Positions 11,453-21,994 are shown, counted from the stretch's first letter. The stretch is 64,000 nt of DNA from Chitinilyticum piscinae (GCF_015223195.1 NZ_JADFUA010000012.1:1-64000), one strand, 5' to 3'. The notes: generated by a model not told the origin, from the sequence alone. Numbers and translations are program-made.

Positions 11453-12166
11453 TTGGCCGGTGTGATTCCCTGGCTGGATCATTCCCTGCAATTCCCGCCG
11501 CTGGCGCAGGCACTGCGTGAGCCCAATGGGCTGCTGGCTGCCGGAGGGGACCTCAGTCCCGCCCGGCTGCTGCTGGCCTACCGGCAGGGCATTTTTCCCT
11601 GGTTTGCACCCGGCGAGCCCATTCTGTGGTGGTCACCCAGTCCGCGTATGGTGCTGCATACGGCCGAGCTGCATGTCCCGCGGTCGCTGCAGAAGGTGTT
11701 GCGTAACCGTCACTATGAAGTCCGGCTGGATACCGCGTTTGCGCGGGTCATTGCCGGTTGCGCGGCACCGCGTGATGAGGCCGGTGGCAGCTGGATCACC
11801 CGCGAAATGCAGGCGGCTTACCTGGCGCTGCATCAGGCGGGCCATGCCCACTGTGCCGAGTGCTGGATCGACGGCGAACTGGCGGGGGGGCTGTATGGTG
11901 TTGCAATTGGCCGGATGTTCTATGGTGAATCCATGTATACCAGCCGCCCGGATGCGTCGAAAATCGCCTTTGTCCATCTGGTCTGCTGGCTGCGCGAGCG
12001 GGGTTTCGCAATGATCGATTGTCAGATGCGTACCCACCATCTGGCGCGTTTTGGTGCCCGGGAAATTCCCCGCAACGACTTTGTCGCCCATCTGGAAAGA
12101 GCGTGCAACGTGCCGGGCTTGCCCGGCCCGTGGTGCTACACAGCAGGGAGTGGATGCGATGCGTGA
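11453..12166 (+). CDS. aat: Leucyl/phenylalanyl-tRNA--protein transferase
   Basis: Adds Leu or Phe from aminoacyl-tRNA to the N-terminus of proteins starting with Arg or Lys, marking them for ClpAP. It has about 237 residues with the family motifs PNGLLAAGGDLSP, QGIFPWF and WWSPSPRMVL, then ECW, GGLYGVAIGRMFYGESMY and SKIAFVHL. The start is not ATG: a TTG at 11453 or a GTG at 11462 are the only candidates, and neither has a strong ribosome site. The 3' end overlaps bpt by 8 bases. Confidence 0.92.
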   Translation: MAGVIPWLDHSLQFPPLAQALREPNGLLAAGGDLSPARLLLAYRQGIFPWFAPGEPILWWSPSPRMVLHTAELHVPRSLQKVLRNRHYEVRLDTAFARVIAGCAAPRDEAGGSWITREMQAAYLALHQAGHAHCAECWIDGELAGGLYGVAIGRMFYGESMYTSRPDASKIAFVHLVCWLRERGFAMIDCQMRTHHLARFGAREIPRNDFVAHLERACNVPGLPGPWCYTAGSGCDA

Positions 12167-12899
12167 TGGTGCCGTACATGTGCCCTTGCAGTTCTATGCC
12201 ACCGCCAATTACGAGTGCAGCTATCTGCCCGAGCGACAGGCCCGCTCGCAGGTCGTCGTGCCCTCGGGACTGATCGATCAGCCAGTCTACAGTGAGCTGG
12301 TGCGTCAGGGTTTCCGCCGCAGCGGCCAGTTTGTCTACCGCCCGTGGTGTGACCATTGCCGGGCCTGCATTCCGGTTCGGGTCTGTGTGGACGAGTTTTC
12401 GCCGTCACGGACGCAGCGCAAGGTCATGCAACGTCTCTCCGCGATCAGGGCTCGCCTGTTGCCACTGAATTTTCATGAGCAGCATTTTCAGCTCTACTTG
12501 AGGTATCAGCATGCACGTCATTCCGGCGGCGGGATGGATGAAGATACCCGTGATCAGTATGCAAATTTCATCCTGCAGAGCGGGGTGAGCAGCATGCTGG
12601 CGGAATTCGTGCTTGATGAGCAGGTCGTGATGGTCAGCCTGATCGATCAGCTCGATGACGGCCTTTCGGCGGTGTATACCTTCTTTGATCCGGAGCTGGT
12701 CCGTGCAAGTTTGGGGGTGTACAACGTGCTGTGGCAGGTCGGGCTGGCACGGCAGCTTGGTCTGCCCTTTGTCTATCTTGGCTACTGGATCCGCGAGTGC
12801 CGCAAGATGGCCTACAAGGACCGCTACCGTCCGTTTGACGCGTTGATTGAAGGGCGCTGGCAGCGGGTGGGTGATCAGCTGGACGTAGGGGGCGCGTAG
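12159..12899 (+). CDS. bpt: Aspartate/glutamate leucyltransferase (Bpt, ATE1-like)
   Basis: Transfers Leu to N-terminal Asp or Glu, the second branch of the bacterial N-degron pathway. The 246-residue protein shows the ATE1-type N-terminus (YECSYLPERQARSQ), the Cys-rich CDHCRACIPVRV segment, and the C-terminal VYTFFDP and YLGYWIRECRKMAYKDRYRPF motifs. It overlaps aat by 8 bases, so the two transferases are probably translated together. At its 3' end it overlaps the convergent TPR gene by 25 bases. Confidence 0.93.
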   Translation: MRDGAVHVPLQFYATANYECSYLPERQARSQVVVPSGLIDQPVYSELVRQGFRRSGQFVYRPWCDHCRACIPVRVCVDEFSPSRTQRKVMQRLSAIRARLLPLNFHEQHFQLYLRYQHARHSGGGMDEDTRDQYANFILQSGVSSMLAEFVLDEQVVMVSLIDQLDDGLSAVYTFFDPELVRASLGVYNVLWQVGLARQLGLPFVYLGYWIRECRKMAYKDRYRPFDALIEGRWQRVGDQLDVGGA

Positions 12900-13945
12900 C
12901 GCAGGCGGTGGCGTTCCAGTCGCAGCAGATGTTCCAGCGGTGCCAGCTGGCGCTGGGAAATGCGGTTCAGGCGTTGTTCGACTTGCTTGCGCAGCATGTC
13001 CATCTGCAGGTGATGTTTTTCCTTGTGATGGGTGAGCGCGCTGGCAAAGTCGTGTTGCTGCTCGGCGACTTGTTCCAGAAGCTCGTGGCTTTCCAGTTGC
13101 AAGGTCAGGCCGGGAAAGTTGCGGCTCAAGTCCAGTGCATGCTCGAGGTGGCGGCGTGCCTGTTCGAGCTGGCGCAGGGCAAGGTGGATGCGTCCCAGCC
13201 CGATCGAACTCAGTGCATCACTGAAGTGGCTGCCGTGATGCTGGTTCAGTTCCTGTGCCTGCCGCAGCTGTTCCAGTGCATCGGCATGCTGGCCGCGCGC
13301 CAGAGTCAGCAAGCCGCGATAGGTCATGCATTCGCAGTGCCATACCGGGCTGTGGCTTTCATCCAGCTGGTTTTCCAGCAGGGCGAGGATGGTGTCGGCT
13401 TCGTCATACTGGCCGTTGCGATAGAGCGTACTCAGCAGGTTCAGCCGGGACGTGAGAACCAGATCGGGTTGGGATAACCGTTCGGCCAGGGTGCAGGCCA
13501 TGGTCTGGTAGATCAGGGCCTGTTCGTATTGCTGGTAGGCGAAACAGACCTGGCCGATGCCGCTATAGGCACGCACGAATGCAGAGTCATCCTCGCTGTC
13601 GATGGCGTGATCCAGCGAGTGCAACCAGGTATCCAGTGCGCGCAGGTGTTCGCCTTGCAGCAGCTTGATCTGCGCCTGCCAGTGCTGGGCATGCGCCAGC
13701 ACCGACCACAGGTGCAGTTGCCTCGCGCGGTTGGCGGCCTCCCGGAAAAAGCGCGCCGCGTCATGCAACAGTTGGCGGTTGCAGTAATATTCGCCACAGA
13801 GCAGCAGCCCCTGCAATTTCAGCTCTTCATCCGGCAGGGTGTTGAGCTCGGCCAGTGCGGCCTGCAGCTCGGTTTCGCTGTGGTCGTCATGCAGGGCAAT
13901 GCGGCCAAGTTGCTCCAGCAGCGGGTGGCTGGTTGTTCTAGTCAT
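12875..13945 (-). CDS. TPR-repeat protein, paralogue of the neighbouring diguanylate cyclase N-terminus
   Basis: A 356-residue helical protein made of tetratricopeptide-like repeats (about residues 30-300) and a basic, Gln/Arg-rich C-terminal helix. No signal peptide or catalytic domain is visible. Its repeats align with the N-terminal half of the adjacent TPR-GGDEF protein; for example, the stretch ARRHLEHALDL matches ARCHLEQSLQL, each followed by a helix ending ALTHH or ALYHH. The ATG at 13945 lies inside the end of the upstream gene (8-base overlap), indicating coupled translation. It may be a regulatory partner or a decayed copy; function unknown. Confidence 0.75.
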   Translation of the reverse strand: MTRTTSHPLLEQLGRIALHDDHSETELQAALAELNTLPDEELKLQGLLLCGEYYCNRQLLHDAARFFREAANRARQLHLWSVLAHAQHWQAQIKLLQGEHLRALDTWLHSLDHAIDSEDDSAFVRAYSGIGQVCFAYQQYEQALIYQTMACTLAERLSQPDLVLTSRLNLLSTLYRNGQYDEADTILALLENQLDESHSPVWHCECMTYRGLLTLARGQHADALEQLRQAQELNQHHGSHFSDALSSIGLGRIHLALRQLEQARRHLEHALDLSRNFPGLTLQLESHELLEQVAEQQHDFASALTHHKEKHHLQMDMLRKQVEQRLNRISQRQLAPLEHLLRLERHRLRYAPPTSS

Positions 13946-15560
13946 GCTCGAATTCCACACGATTGCGTCCGCCAGATTTGGCCCGGTACAGCGCCTTGTC
14001 GGCGCGTTGCTGCAGGCTTGCCGGATCGTCATGCTCCTGCAGCGTGGCGACGCCGATGCTGGTGGTCACCCGCAACCCTTCCTGCTGGCTGGCCCAGTCG
14101 GCATTCTGGATTTTCTGCCGCACGCGTTCGGCCACGATCTGTGCCGTGTGCTCATCTGCACCCGGCAGCAGCATCATGAATTCTTCACCACCATAGCGGG
14201 CCACAAGGTCGTTGTTGCGTGAGGATTGCTGCAGCATCCGTCCCGTCAATCGCAGTACCTGATCGCCAGCAGCATGACCAAAGCTGTCGTTGATCGCTTT
14301 GAAATGATCCAGATCAACCATCAACAGGCTCAGTGCAGAGCCTTCCTGCAGGCTGCGCTGCAGCAGCAATTCCAGTTGTTCGTCCAGCATGCGGCGGTTG
14401 AGCGTGCCGGTCAGTGCGTCATGGCTGGCCTGGTGGGCCAGTAGTGCCATTTCGGCCGATTTGCGGCTGCTGTAGAGGCGCAACTGCGAATTCTCATGTC
14501 GGGTCTGTAGCAGCTGCAGGCGCAGGTCGACTTCCTTCATTCGCCGGTCAAGCGTATTACCCAGGCGCGTATTCGCCAGCTCGCGCGCTTCGGTGATCGC
14601 CAGCGTGTGGTATGCTCTGTGGTGGTAGAGGGCACGTTCGTGATCGCCTTCTGCCTCGAATAATGCCGCCAGCTTTTCGTGAATCTGTTCCAGCAGCGGC
14701 TTGCTGCCAAACGACATCACCAGTTGCAAGGACTGCTCAAGATGGCAGCGGGCTTCCGCCAGACGTCCCGCCGCGATCAGCACCTGTCCAAGCGAGAGCA
14801 GCGTAACCGATTGGCTCCAGCGGTAATTGGTCTGGATATTGATCCGGTATGCTTCCTGCAGCCACTGTTCCGCCTCGCCCAGTTGTCCCAGTCCATGGTG
14901 GGCATGCCCTCGGTAGCTGTACCAGTCCCCTAGCCAGGCCGGATGATTGCATTGGCGCAATATAGCTTCCCGGCTTTCAGAAAGCAGCAGGGTGGTCGTG
15001 AATTCGCCCAGTTTGTTGAAATCGGCACAGAGGTGCAGCAGGCAATTGGCCAGATTGTCGACGTCCTGTTCCCGTTCGGCAAAATCCAGTGCCTGCTCGT
15101 GCCAGGTGAGCGCCATGTCGTGCTGGCCATGCGCGACAAAGATATTGCCCAAACCAAGACAGGCGGGGACGTAGAGTGCGGTGAGCTGGAGGGCTGTCGC
15201 CTGCTTCAGGCATTGTGACCAGTATTTCAGTGCCAGCGGGTATTCTGCGGCCGCAAGATGCAACTCGGCGCGCAGATTGGCGATCCGCGGGCTCATCGCG
15301 GCGATGTTCTGGCGGGACGCCAGACCCTCCGCTTCATCCAGTATGCGGTGTGCCGCTTCCAGTTCCGACAGCGCCCAGAGGCTGTGTACCCGCAGCAATT
15401 GTGCTTCGAGCACCAGCTCCATCCTTGATGTCGCTTCGGCTCGTTGCTGCAACTCTTCCATCAGGGCGATGGTTTTGCGGCAATCGGGCACGAACCAGCG
15501 CCGGCCTTCTGCAAGCAGTGCCTCAAGTTCGTCGGAAGGGGCTGGGGCAGTGTCGTTCAA
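13938..15560 (-). CDS. TPR-containing diguanylate cyclase (GGDEF)
   Basis: A 540-residue cytoplasmic protein: TPR-like repeats over about residues 20-330, a coiled segment, then a C-terminal GGDEF domain that should make cyclic di-GMP from GTP. The active-site loop reads RYGGEEF. The inhibitory I-site RxxD is present as RNND, five residues before it. The substrate residues in HDALTGTLNRR and DLDHFKAINDSFGHAAGD are intact, so the enzyme is probably active and feedback-inhibited. It is the first gene of a two-gene unit with the TPR-only protein. Confidence 0.92.
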   Translation of the reverse strand: MNDTAPAPSDELEALLAEGRRWFVPDCRKTIALMEELQQRAEATSRMELVLEAQLLRVHSLWALSELEAAHRILDEAEGLASRQNIAAMSPRIANLRAELHLAAAEYPLALKYWSQCLKQATALQLTALYVPACLGLGNIFVAHGQHDMALTWHEQALDFAEREQDVDNLANCLLHLCADFNKLGEFTTTLLLSESREAILRQCNHPAWLGDWYSYRGHAHHGLGQLGEAEQWLQEAYRINIQTNYRWSQSVTLLSLGQVLIAAGRLAEARCHLEQSLQLVMSFGSKPLLEQIHEKLAALFEAEGDHERALYHHRAYHTLAITEARELANTRLGNTLDRRMKEVDLRLQLLQTRHENSQLRLYSSRKSAEMALLAHQASHDALTGTLNRRMLDEQLELLLQRSLQEGSALSLLMVDLDHFKAINDSFGHAAGDQVLRLTGRMLQQSSRNNDLVARYGGEEFMMLLPGADEHTAQIVAERVRQKIQNADWASQQEGLRVTTSIGVATLQEHDDPASLQQRADKALYRAKSGGRNRVEFEHD

Positions 15561-15591
15561 GGTCGTTGCGCAAAGACGGGGATATTCTGTT

Positions 15592-15599
15592 TATATAGC
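15592..15599 (-). promoter_or_regulatory. Candidate extended -10 of the TPR-GGDEF operon
   Basis: Read on the minus strand this is TGC followed by TATATA, about 32 bases upstream of the start. No good -35 was seen. Confidence 0.35.
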
Positions 15600-15672
15600 A
15601 AGCGAAAACCGGATGAAATGCCGGGAATGCAACATCTTGCGTGCTGTCGATGTTTTGCAACGATCCGGCTTG

Positions 15673-17691
15673 TCATTCATGCCCGAAGGCGCGCTCGCGC
15701 AAGGTGCGCAACTGGTCACGCAACTGTGCGGCTTTTTCGAACTCCAGGTTCCGAGCCGCATCGAGCATCTCTTTTTCCAGGCGTTTCAGTTCTTTCGCCA
15801 GTGCTTTTTCATCCAGCTGCTCCAGTTCGCGCTGGCGCTTCTGCTCGATGCGGCTGGCGGCAGCCGCTTCGGCATCATAGACGCCGTCGATGATGTCCTT
15901 GATTCGTTTGCTGACCGATTTCGGGACGATGCCGTGTTCCGCATTGAATGCCAGTTGCTTCTCGCGTCGCCGGGCAGTTTCATCGATGGCCTTGCGCATC
16001 GAGTCGGTGATGCGGTCGGCGTAGAGAATTGCGGTGCCGTGCAGGTGGCGTGCGGCGCGACCGATGGTCTGGATCAGGCTGCGCTCGCTGCGCAGGAAGC
16101 CCTCCTTGTCCGCATCCAGTATCGCGACCAGGGATACTTCGGGAATATCCAGCCCTTCGCGCAGCAGATTGATGCCAACCAGAACATCGAACAGTCCCAG
16201 CCGCAGATCGCGGATGATCTCGACACGCTCGACGGTATCGATATCAGAATGCAGATAGCGGACTTTGATGCCATGCTCTGACAGATATTCGGTTAACTGT
16301 TCTGCCATGCGCTTGGTGAGGGTCGTGACCAGTACCCGCTCGCCGACCTCGATGCGCTTGCGCGCTTCGGACAACAGGTCGTCGACCTGCGTGCCAACCG
16401 GACGGATGATGACCTCGGGGTCGATCAGCCCCGTCGGGCGAACCAGCTGTTCAACTACCTGGCCCTGGTGTTCCTTTTCATAGTCGGCGGGTGTGGCAGA
16501 GACAAAAATGGTCTGTGGCATCAGTCGTTCGAATTCTTCGAATTTCAGCGGGCGGTTGTCCAGCGCCGAGGGCAGACGGAAGCCATAATCCACCAGATTT
16601 TCCTTGCGAGCACGGTCGCCACGGTACATGCCACCAACCTGTCCAATCAGGACATGCGATTCGTCCATGAACATCAGGCAGTCTTCGGGCAGGTAGTCAA
16701 TCAGGGTGGGGGGGGCATCGCCTGCTCGCTTGCCGGAAAAGTGCCGCGAGTAGTTTTCGATGCCTTTGCAAAAGCCCATCTCGTTGAGCATTTCCAGATC
16801 GAAACGGGTGCGTTGTTCCAGGCGCTGCGCCTCGACCAGACGCTGCTCCCGGTAGAAAAATTCCAGCCGGTCCCGTAGCTCGACTTTGATTGTTTCAATT
16901 GCACGCAATACCGTATCACGCGGCGTGACATAGTGACTGCTGGGAAAGACGGTATACCTTCCTACCTTTTGCTTGATATGGCCGGTGAGGGGGTCAAACA
17001 GGCTTAGCTTTTCAATTTCATCGTCAAACAGATCGATGCGCAGCGCCAGTTCCGCATTTTCCGCTGGAAAGACATCGATGACGTCACCTCGCACGCGAAA
17101 CGTGCCGCGTGCGAAGTCCATTTCGCTGCGCTCGTACTGCATGGTGATCAGCCGTTTGATGATGTCGCGCTGGGCAAGAGTTTCCCCTTCCTTCAGGTGC
17201 AAGATCATCTTGTGATAGTCACTGGGGTCGCCGATACCGTAGATCGCCGATACCGTGGCCACGATCACGCAATCCCGTCGTTCAAGCATTGCCTTGGTTG
17301 CGGACAGGCGCATCTGTTCGATGTGCTCGTTGATGCTCGAGTCCTTTTCAATAAACAGGTCCCGACTAGGGACGTAGGCTTCGGGCTGGTAATAGTCGTA
17401 GTAGCTGACGAAATACTCGACGGCATTTTCCGGGAAGAACTCGCGGAATTCGGCGTAGAGTTGTGCTGCCAGTGTCTTGTTGGGCGCCATCACGATTGCC
17501 GGGCGGCCGCTCCGGGCGATGACGTTTGCCATGGTGAAGGTCTTGCCTGAGCCGGTCACGCCCAGTAGCGTCTGGTATTTCAAGCCATCCTCCAGCCCTT
17601 CAAGCAATCTGCCAATTGCTGCAGGCTGATCGCCGGCCGGCGGAAAGGGCTGAAAAAGACGGTAGGGGGAGCCGGGGAAGGACACGAACAT
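15673..17691 (-). CDS. uvrB: UvrABC system protein B
   Basis: Damage-verification helicase of nucleotide excision repair; it loads with UvrA and recruits UvrC. The 672-residue protein has Walker A GVTGSGKT, the beta-hairpin region [15 protein letters not shown], the DESHV Walker B, helicase motifs [14 protein letters not shown] and IGRAARH, and a C-terminal UVR motif (about 630-665) that binds UvrC. The start at the ATG at 17691 gives the usual N-terminus; the frame is open 17 codons further. I see no obvious LexA box upstream. Confidence 0.97.
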   Translation of the reverse strand: MFVSFPGSPYRLFQPFPPAGDQPAAIGRLLEGLEDGLKYQTLLGVTGSGKTFTMANVIARSGRPAIVMAPNKTLAAQLYAEFREFFPENAVEYFVSYYDYYQPEAYVPSRDLFIEKDSSINEHIEQMRLSATKAMLERRDCVIVATVSAIYGIGDPSDYHKMILHLKEGETLAQRDIIKRLITMQYERSEMDFARGTFRVRGDVIDVFPAENAELALRIDLFDDEIEKLSLFDPLTGHIKQKVGRYTVFPSSHYVTPRDTVLRAIETIKVELRDRLEFFYREQRLVEAQRLEQRTRFDLEMLNEMGFCKGIENYSRHFSGKRAGDAPPTLIDYLPEDCLMFMDESHVLIGQVGGMYRGDRARKENLVDYGFRLPSALDNRPLKFEEFERLMPQTIFVSATPADYEKEHQGQVVEQLVRPTGLIDPEVIIRPVGTQVDDLLSEARKRIEVGERVLVTTLTKRMAEQLTEYLSEHGIKVRYLHSDIDTVERVEIIRDLRLGLFDVLVGINLLREGLDIPEVSLVAILDADKEGFLRSERSLIQTIGRAARHLHGTAILYADRITDSMRKAIDETARRREKQLAFNAEHGIVPKSVSKRIKDIIDGVYDAEAAAASRIEQKRQRELEQLDEKALAKELKRLEKEMLDAARNLEFEKAAQLRDQLRTLRERAFGHE
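16911..16959. repeat. Weak match to the bipartite 49-bp element, inside uvrB
   Basis: CCGTAT at 16911-16916 and ATACCT at 16954-16959 keep the 49-bp spacing with two and one mismatches. The 3' part uses unusual codons (GTA GGA AGG on the coding strand). It could be chance. Confidence 0.25.
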
Positions 17692-17800
17692 GCGCGCACA
17701 AGCCTTGCAGGATACTGGTGCCCAAGGCACCGGGGACGGCAATTATCCGCCGCACTAATTCCACAAGCAATCGATCTGCGCCGTTGCCTCAATACAAAAT

Positions 17801-17821
17801 CGCCCTTGCAGGGCAAGGGCG
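17801..17821 (-). terminator. Terminator of the chemoreceptor gene
   Basis: CGCCCTTGC / GCAAGGGCG, a 9-bp perfect stem with a 3-base loop; on the minus strand it is followed by ATTTTG. Confidence 0.8.
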
Positions 17822-17845
17822 GTATACATCGAGAGTCTGCGCTCC

Positions 17846-19732
17846 TTAGAGTCGGAATTTGCCGAACATCTGCAGCAGGAAGTTGGCCAATTCATTGAGT
17901 TGATGCACCGAACGGGTGGCACGTTGCAGGGCGGCATCGCTTTGCTGCATCTGATTCGTGATGTTCTCCGCGCTTTGCGCCATGAGGGTGGTGGCATCCT
18001 GTTGTTCGCTGGTGGAATGCGCGATTTCGCCCATCTTCTGCATGACCAGCGACATATTGTCGCGGATAAGGTCGATCTTGCTCGCGGCATTGTCGCTGAG
18101 TGATACACCATTCTGCACTGCGGCAACCGTGGATTGCATATTGTGGACCGCAGCATCGGTTTCGCCACGGATGCCTTCGATCATTCCAGTAATTTCCAGC
18201 GTGGCCTGCCCGGTACGTTCGGCCAGCTTGCGGACTTCGTCGGCAACCACCGCAAACCCGCGGCCCTGTTCGCCGGCGCGTGCGGCTTCAATGGCGGCAT
18301 TGAGCGCCAGCAGATTGGTCTGATCGGCAATATCCTTGATCACGCGAATGATTCCGCTGATTTCTTCGCTGCGTGTGCTCAAGCGGTCCAGAAGCGCGGA
18401 AAGGTTCTGTACCTCATCGGCGGATTTGCCGACTTCGCTGGCAACTTCCCGTACCGTCCGGGTTGATTCGCTGGAAAGCGCCCCGGTGCTATTGACCAGT
18501 TCATTGGCTTCACGGGAATTGTCAGCGATGTGACTGATGCTGACGGTGATTTCTTCAATCGTAGCGGCATTCCCCGATGCCAGATCGGCCAGTGTCTGGG
18601 AATCCTGTGCCAGTGTATCGAGCACCTGATTGATTTCGTTCACCCCCCTGGTCAGATTTTCAGATTCCTTGCGGATGTCCAGGAACATTTGCCGGAGTTT
18701 GTCGGTGAAGGCATTGAATGCTTGCGCCGTCTGGGCAATTTCATCGGTGCCGTGAACATCGATCTTGCGGGTCAGATCGCCTTCGCCCTGTGAAATTTCA
18801 CGCATCCCGTCCCGGACTTTCAGCAGGCCTTTCATCATGCGGTTCACCTGCAGGCTGGCGAGCGGAACAATGATCAGCAGAACAATGACCAGCGTAATCA
18901 CGGCAATGCTGAGTAACTGATTGAGTGGGGCGAGCGCCTTGCCCTTGTCGATGACAAACACCAGATAGGTTTCGGAACCTTCGATTTCATCGGCATACAC
19001 AAATTTGGCCTGCCCGCTGATCTCGGCTTGGCCGAGGGCCTTGCCTGCAGCCAGCGCTGCCAGGCTATCCTTGGCAAAAATCGGGCTGAGTTCGCTGGCA
19101 TCCTTGCTGATCAGGCTCTGGTCGGAATGCACCAGTACCTTGCCATCCTTGCCAAGCAGCATGGCATAACCGTCCCCTGTCAGGTGAATGTTCAGCACGT
19201 CCTTGACGATGGCATCAAGCATGATGTCGGCACCGACTACACCCAGCAGTTGGCCGTCTTTCTTGACTGGCGCTGCAAACGTGACGATCAGCTGCTTGGT
19301 TCCTGCGTCGACATAGGGAGGGGTAAGGACGGTTTTGTCTTCCTTGACCGTCTGGACATACCAGGGGCGTCCGGTCGGGTCGTAACCATCGGGCAGCTTG
19401 AGGTCCCGCGAGGTGATCATCTGCTTGTCGGGTTTGCCCATATAGGTCGAGTCAAATGTCGAGCTCTGGGCGGCTTGCGTCAGTGCCGGCATGGGATCCG
19501 GGGCGTGCGCGATGGATGTGGCCAGCGCGCTGATGATCATTTTTTTCTCGTTGATCCAGTTGCGCAGTACCACGTCATAACCGGCGGCAGTGCCGATGAT
19601 TTCGTGGTTGAGGCTGGTTTCGACAATTTCCGTGCGCATTTTCAGGTATGCGCCCAGCGTGAGTATCGAGGCCAGAATAAGGGTCAGCCCCGCAATGAAA
19701 ATGATCAGTTTTCCGCGTAATGTGTTGAGCAT
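17846..19732 (-). CDS. Methyl-accepting chemotaxis protein with amino-acid-type dCache domain
   Basis: A 628-residue chemoreceptor: TM1 at about 7-29, a periplasmic dCache_1 domain (about 35-275), TM2 at about 280-302, HAMP, and a long cytoplasmic signalling coiled coil with the hairpin tip [26 protein letters not shown]-type motif intact. The sensor carries Tyr117, Arg122, Trp124, Tyr125 and Asp169, with the exact spacing of the universal amino-acid-binding motif described for dCache receptors such as PctA. It is therefore probably an amino acid sensor. There is no C-terminal CheR-tethering pentapeptide. It is a single gene with its own terminator. Confidence 0.93.
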   Translation of the reverse strand: MLNTLRGKLIIFIAGLTLILASILTLGAYLKMRTEIVETSLNHEIIGTAAGYDVVLRNWINEKKMIISALATSIAHAPDPMPALTQAAQSSTFDSTYMGKPDKQMITSRDLKLPDGYDPTGRPWYVQTVKEDKTVLTPPYVDAGTKQLIVTFAAPVKKDGQLLGVVGADIMLDAIVKDVLNIHLTGDGYAMLLGKDGKVLVHSDQSLISKDASELSPIFAKDSLAALAAGKALGQAEISGQAKFVYADEIEGSETYLVFVIDKGKALAPLNQLLSIAVITLVIVLLIIVPLASLQVNRMMKGLLKVRDGMREISQGEGDLTRKIDVHGTDEIAQTAQAFNAFTDKLRQMFLDIRKESENLTRGVNEINQVLDTLAQDSQTLADLASGNAATIEEITVSISHIADNSREANELVNSTGALSSESTRTVREVASEVGKSADEVQNLSALLDRLSTRSEEISGIIRVIKDIADQTNLLALNAAIEAARAGEQGRGFAVVADEVRKLAERTGQATLEITGMIEGIRGETDAAVHNMQSTVAAVQNGVSLSDNAASKIDLIRDNMSLVMQKMGEIAHSTSEQQDATTLMAQSAENITNQMQQSDAALQRATRSVHQLNELANFLLQMFGKFRL

Positions 19733-19792
19733 GGCCGTCTCCTGTAAGGCTGCTTCAGTCTATTAACGGAAATTCAGGAACACAAGGTGGCT

Positions 19793-21994
19793 TTAGCTCC
19801 GTTCGGCGCGAATGACGCCGCTGATCTCCCTCAGCTTGGCAAAAATGCGTTGCAACTGCTCCGTATCGCGGATTTCTACGGTAAAGCGCAGGTAGACGCG
19901 GTTGTCTCGTGGTTGCATGGTGACGGCGGTGACATTGATCTTGTCCCTGGCCATGGTGTCGCTCAGATCGCGCAGCAGATGAGCCCGTTCATGGGCTTCG
20001 ACTTCGATGTCGGTGGCAAATGTCTGCCCTTGCTGCTTGCCCCAGTCGGCCTTGATCAGCCGTTCCGGCGATTCGGCTGCGAGCCGTTTCAGTGCCTGAC
20101 AGTCCGCCCGGTGGATCGAGATGCCGCGCCCGCGGGTGACAAAGCCCATTACCGGATCAGGCGGCACCGGTTTACAGCATTTCGCCAGCAGGGTCATCAG
20201 TTTGTCGACCCCTTCGATCAGGATGCCCTGGCCGTGCTGGTCGGCTCTGGCGCTCTTGATGATGCTGTCGGGGGTGTCTTGAGCTGGCGCCGGGGGCGGA
20301 GCCAGTGTCTCCGTCAGAGCGTCTGCCAGTTCACGCAGCGTCAGCTCGCCCTGCCCCAGCGACAGAAACACCTCGTCGATGGTTTTCAGACCGAGGCGAC
20401 TGGCCACCTGTTCCTGATTGACGTGTGTTGCGCCTGCGCGGGCGGCTTCCTTGTCGTAAATGGTTTTGCCCGCCTCGCGGGCAACATCCTGATTCTGCTG
20501 TCTGATCCAGTGACGCAGCTTGGTCGCGGCTCGATGGCTTTTGACGTAACCCTGATGTAGCCAGTCCAGGCTGGGGCCGCCTTCCTTGGCCGCAATGATC
20601 TCGATGCGCTGGCCATTTTCCAATGGGGTATTGAGCGGAACGATGGCTCCGTCGACCTTTGCACCGCGGCAGCGATGCCCGAGATCGGTGTGGACGTGAT
20701 ACGCAAAATCCACCGGGGTCGAGCCGCGGGGCAAGGCAATGACCTTGCCGGCAGGGGTCTGCACGTAGATCGTGTCGTCAAACAGCTCGGCCTTGAAGGC
20801 GTCGGCAAAGTGGCTGTCGCTTGCACTGTCTTCGCGCCAGTCCAGCAATTGCCGCAGCCAGGCAATTTTTTCCTCGTAACTCGAATCACCCCGGCCGCCT
20901 TCCTTGTAGCGCCAGTGCGCGGCAACGCCATATTCGGCGTGCTCGTGCATGTCGAAGGTGCGGATCTGCACTTCGACTGCCTTGTCTTCCGGGCCGATCA
21001 CCGCAGTGTGCAGCGAGCGGTAATTGTTGCCCTTGGGCTGGGCGATATAGTCATCAAATTCGCCGGGGATCGGCTGCCAGAGGTTGTGCACGATGCCCAG
21101 CACCGTGTAACAGTCCTTCAGATCGTCAACCAGCACCCGTACTGCGCGGATGTCATAGAGCTCTGAGAAATCGAGCTTTTTCTTCTGCATCTTTTTCCAG
21201 ATGCTGTAAATGTGCTTGGGCCGCCCCATCAGATCGGCCTTGATGCCGACCGTTTTCAGTTCGGCGCGCAAGGTGTCGAGCACGTTGGTGATGAAACGTT
21301 CACGATCGACGCGACGCTCATCCAGCAGTTTGGCGATCTTCTTGTAGGTATCGGGGTGCAGATGACGAAAGCCCAGATCCTCCAGTTCCCATTTGATCTG
21401 CCAGACGCCCAGCCGGTTGGCCAGTGGGGCGAAAATCTCCAGGGTTTCCTGCGCGACTTCGCGGCGGACTGCTTCCGGTGCCTGGGCCAGTACATGCATG
21501 GTCTGGGTGCGCCAGGCCAGCAGGATCAGCACGGCGCGGATGTCTTCGACCATTGCCAGCAACATCTTGCGCAAGCCTTCGATCTGCTGGTTGCGTTCCT
21601 CGGCGCGAAGCGACTGGTTGTTCAGCCACTGCAGCTTGCGCAGTCTGGCAATGCCATCCACCAGCTTGGCGGCCTCCGGCGAGACAGCCTCGGCAATCGC
21701 GGGAATCGGCTTGTCCAGTACCTCGGTCACGGCAAACAGCAGTGCGGCCGCAATAGCATCGGCACCCAGGCGCAGATCGGCGACAATCGAGGCGCTGGCA
21801 ACGGCATGCTGGAATAGCGGAGTGCCAGTCTGGGGGTGACTGGCGTTCTCGCAATGCTGGCCTGTCCACTGCAGTGCGCGGGTCAGCAGGGCGACTTCCG
21901 CTGGCGTGAATCGCGCTGACAGCGCGGCCAGCCAGAGCTGTGGATCGGCGGCTTCGGCGATCGATTGGGCGAGGGTGCGGTTGACAGCTACCAT
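19793..21994 (-). CDS. relA: GTP pyrophosphokinase RelA (synthetase-only type)
   Basis: Makes (p)ppGpp on starved ribosomes. The 733-residue protein has a degenerate N-terminal hydrolase domain: the catalytic HD motif expected near the LLFAVTEVLDKP segment is lost. The synthetase domain is intact (GRPKHIYSIWKKMQ, YRSLHTAV, EVQIRT, EYGVAAHW) and carries the EFDD (ExDD) motif typical of RelA rather than SpoT. TGS, helical/zinc-finger (CCKPVPPDPV) and C-terminal ACT domains follow. It diverges from the DUF2062 gene across about 100 bases. Confidence 0.95.
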   Translation of the reverse strand: MVAVNRTLAQSIAEAADPQLWLAALSARFTPAEVALLTRALQWTGQHCENASHPQTGTPLFQHAVASASIVADLRLGADAIAAALLFAVTEVLDKPIPAIAEAVSPEAAKLVDGIARLRKLQWLNNQSLRAEERNQQIEGLRKMLLAMVEDIRAVLILLAWRTQTMHVLAQAPEAVRREVAQETLEIFAPLANRLGVWQIKWELEDLGFRHLHPDTYKKIAKLLDERRVDRERFITNVLDTLRAELKTVGIKADLMGRPKHIYSIWKKMQKKKLDFSELYDIRAVRVLVDDLKDCYTVLGIVHNLWQPIPGEFDDYIAQPKGNNYRSLHTAVIGPEDKAVEVQIRTFDMHEHAEYGVAAHWRYKEGGRGDSSYEEKIAWLRQLLDWREDSASDSHFADAFKAELFDDTIYVQTPAGKVIALPRGSTPVDFAYHVHTDLGHRCRGAKVDGAIVPLNTPLENGQRIEIIAAKEGGPSLDWLHQGYVKSHRAATKLRHWIRQQNQDVAREAGKTIYDKEAARAGATHVNQEQVASRLGLKTIDEVFLSLGQGELTLRELADALTETLAPPPAPAQDTPDSIIKSARADQHGQGILIEGVDKLMTLLAKCCKPVPPDPVMGFVTRGRGISIHRADCQALKRLAAESPERLIKADWGKQQGQTFATDIEVEAHERAHLLRDLSDTMARDKINVTAVTMQPRDNRVYLRFTVEIRDTEQLQRIFAKLREISGVIRAERS

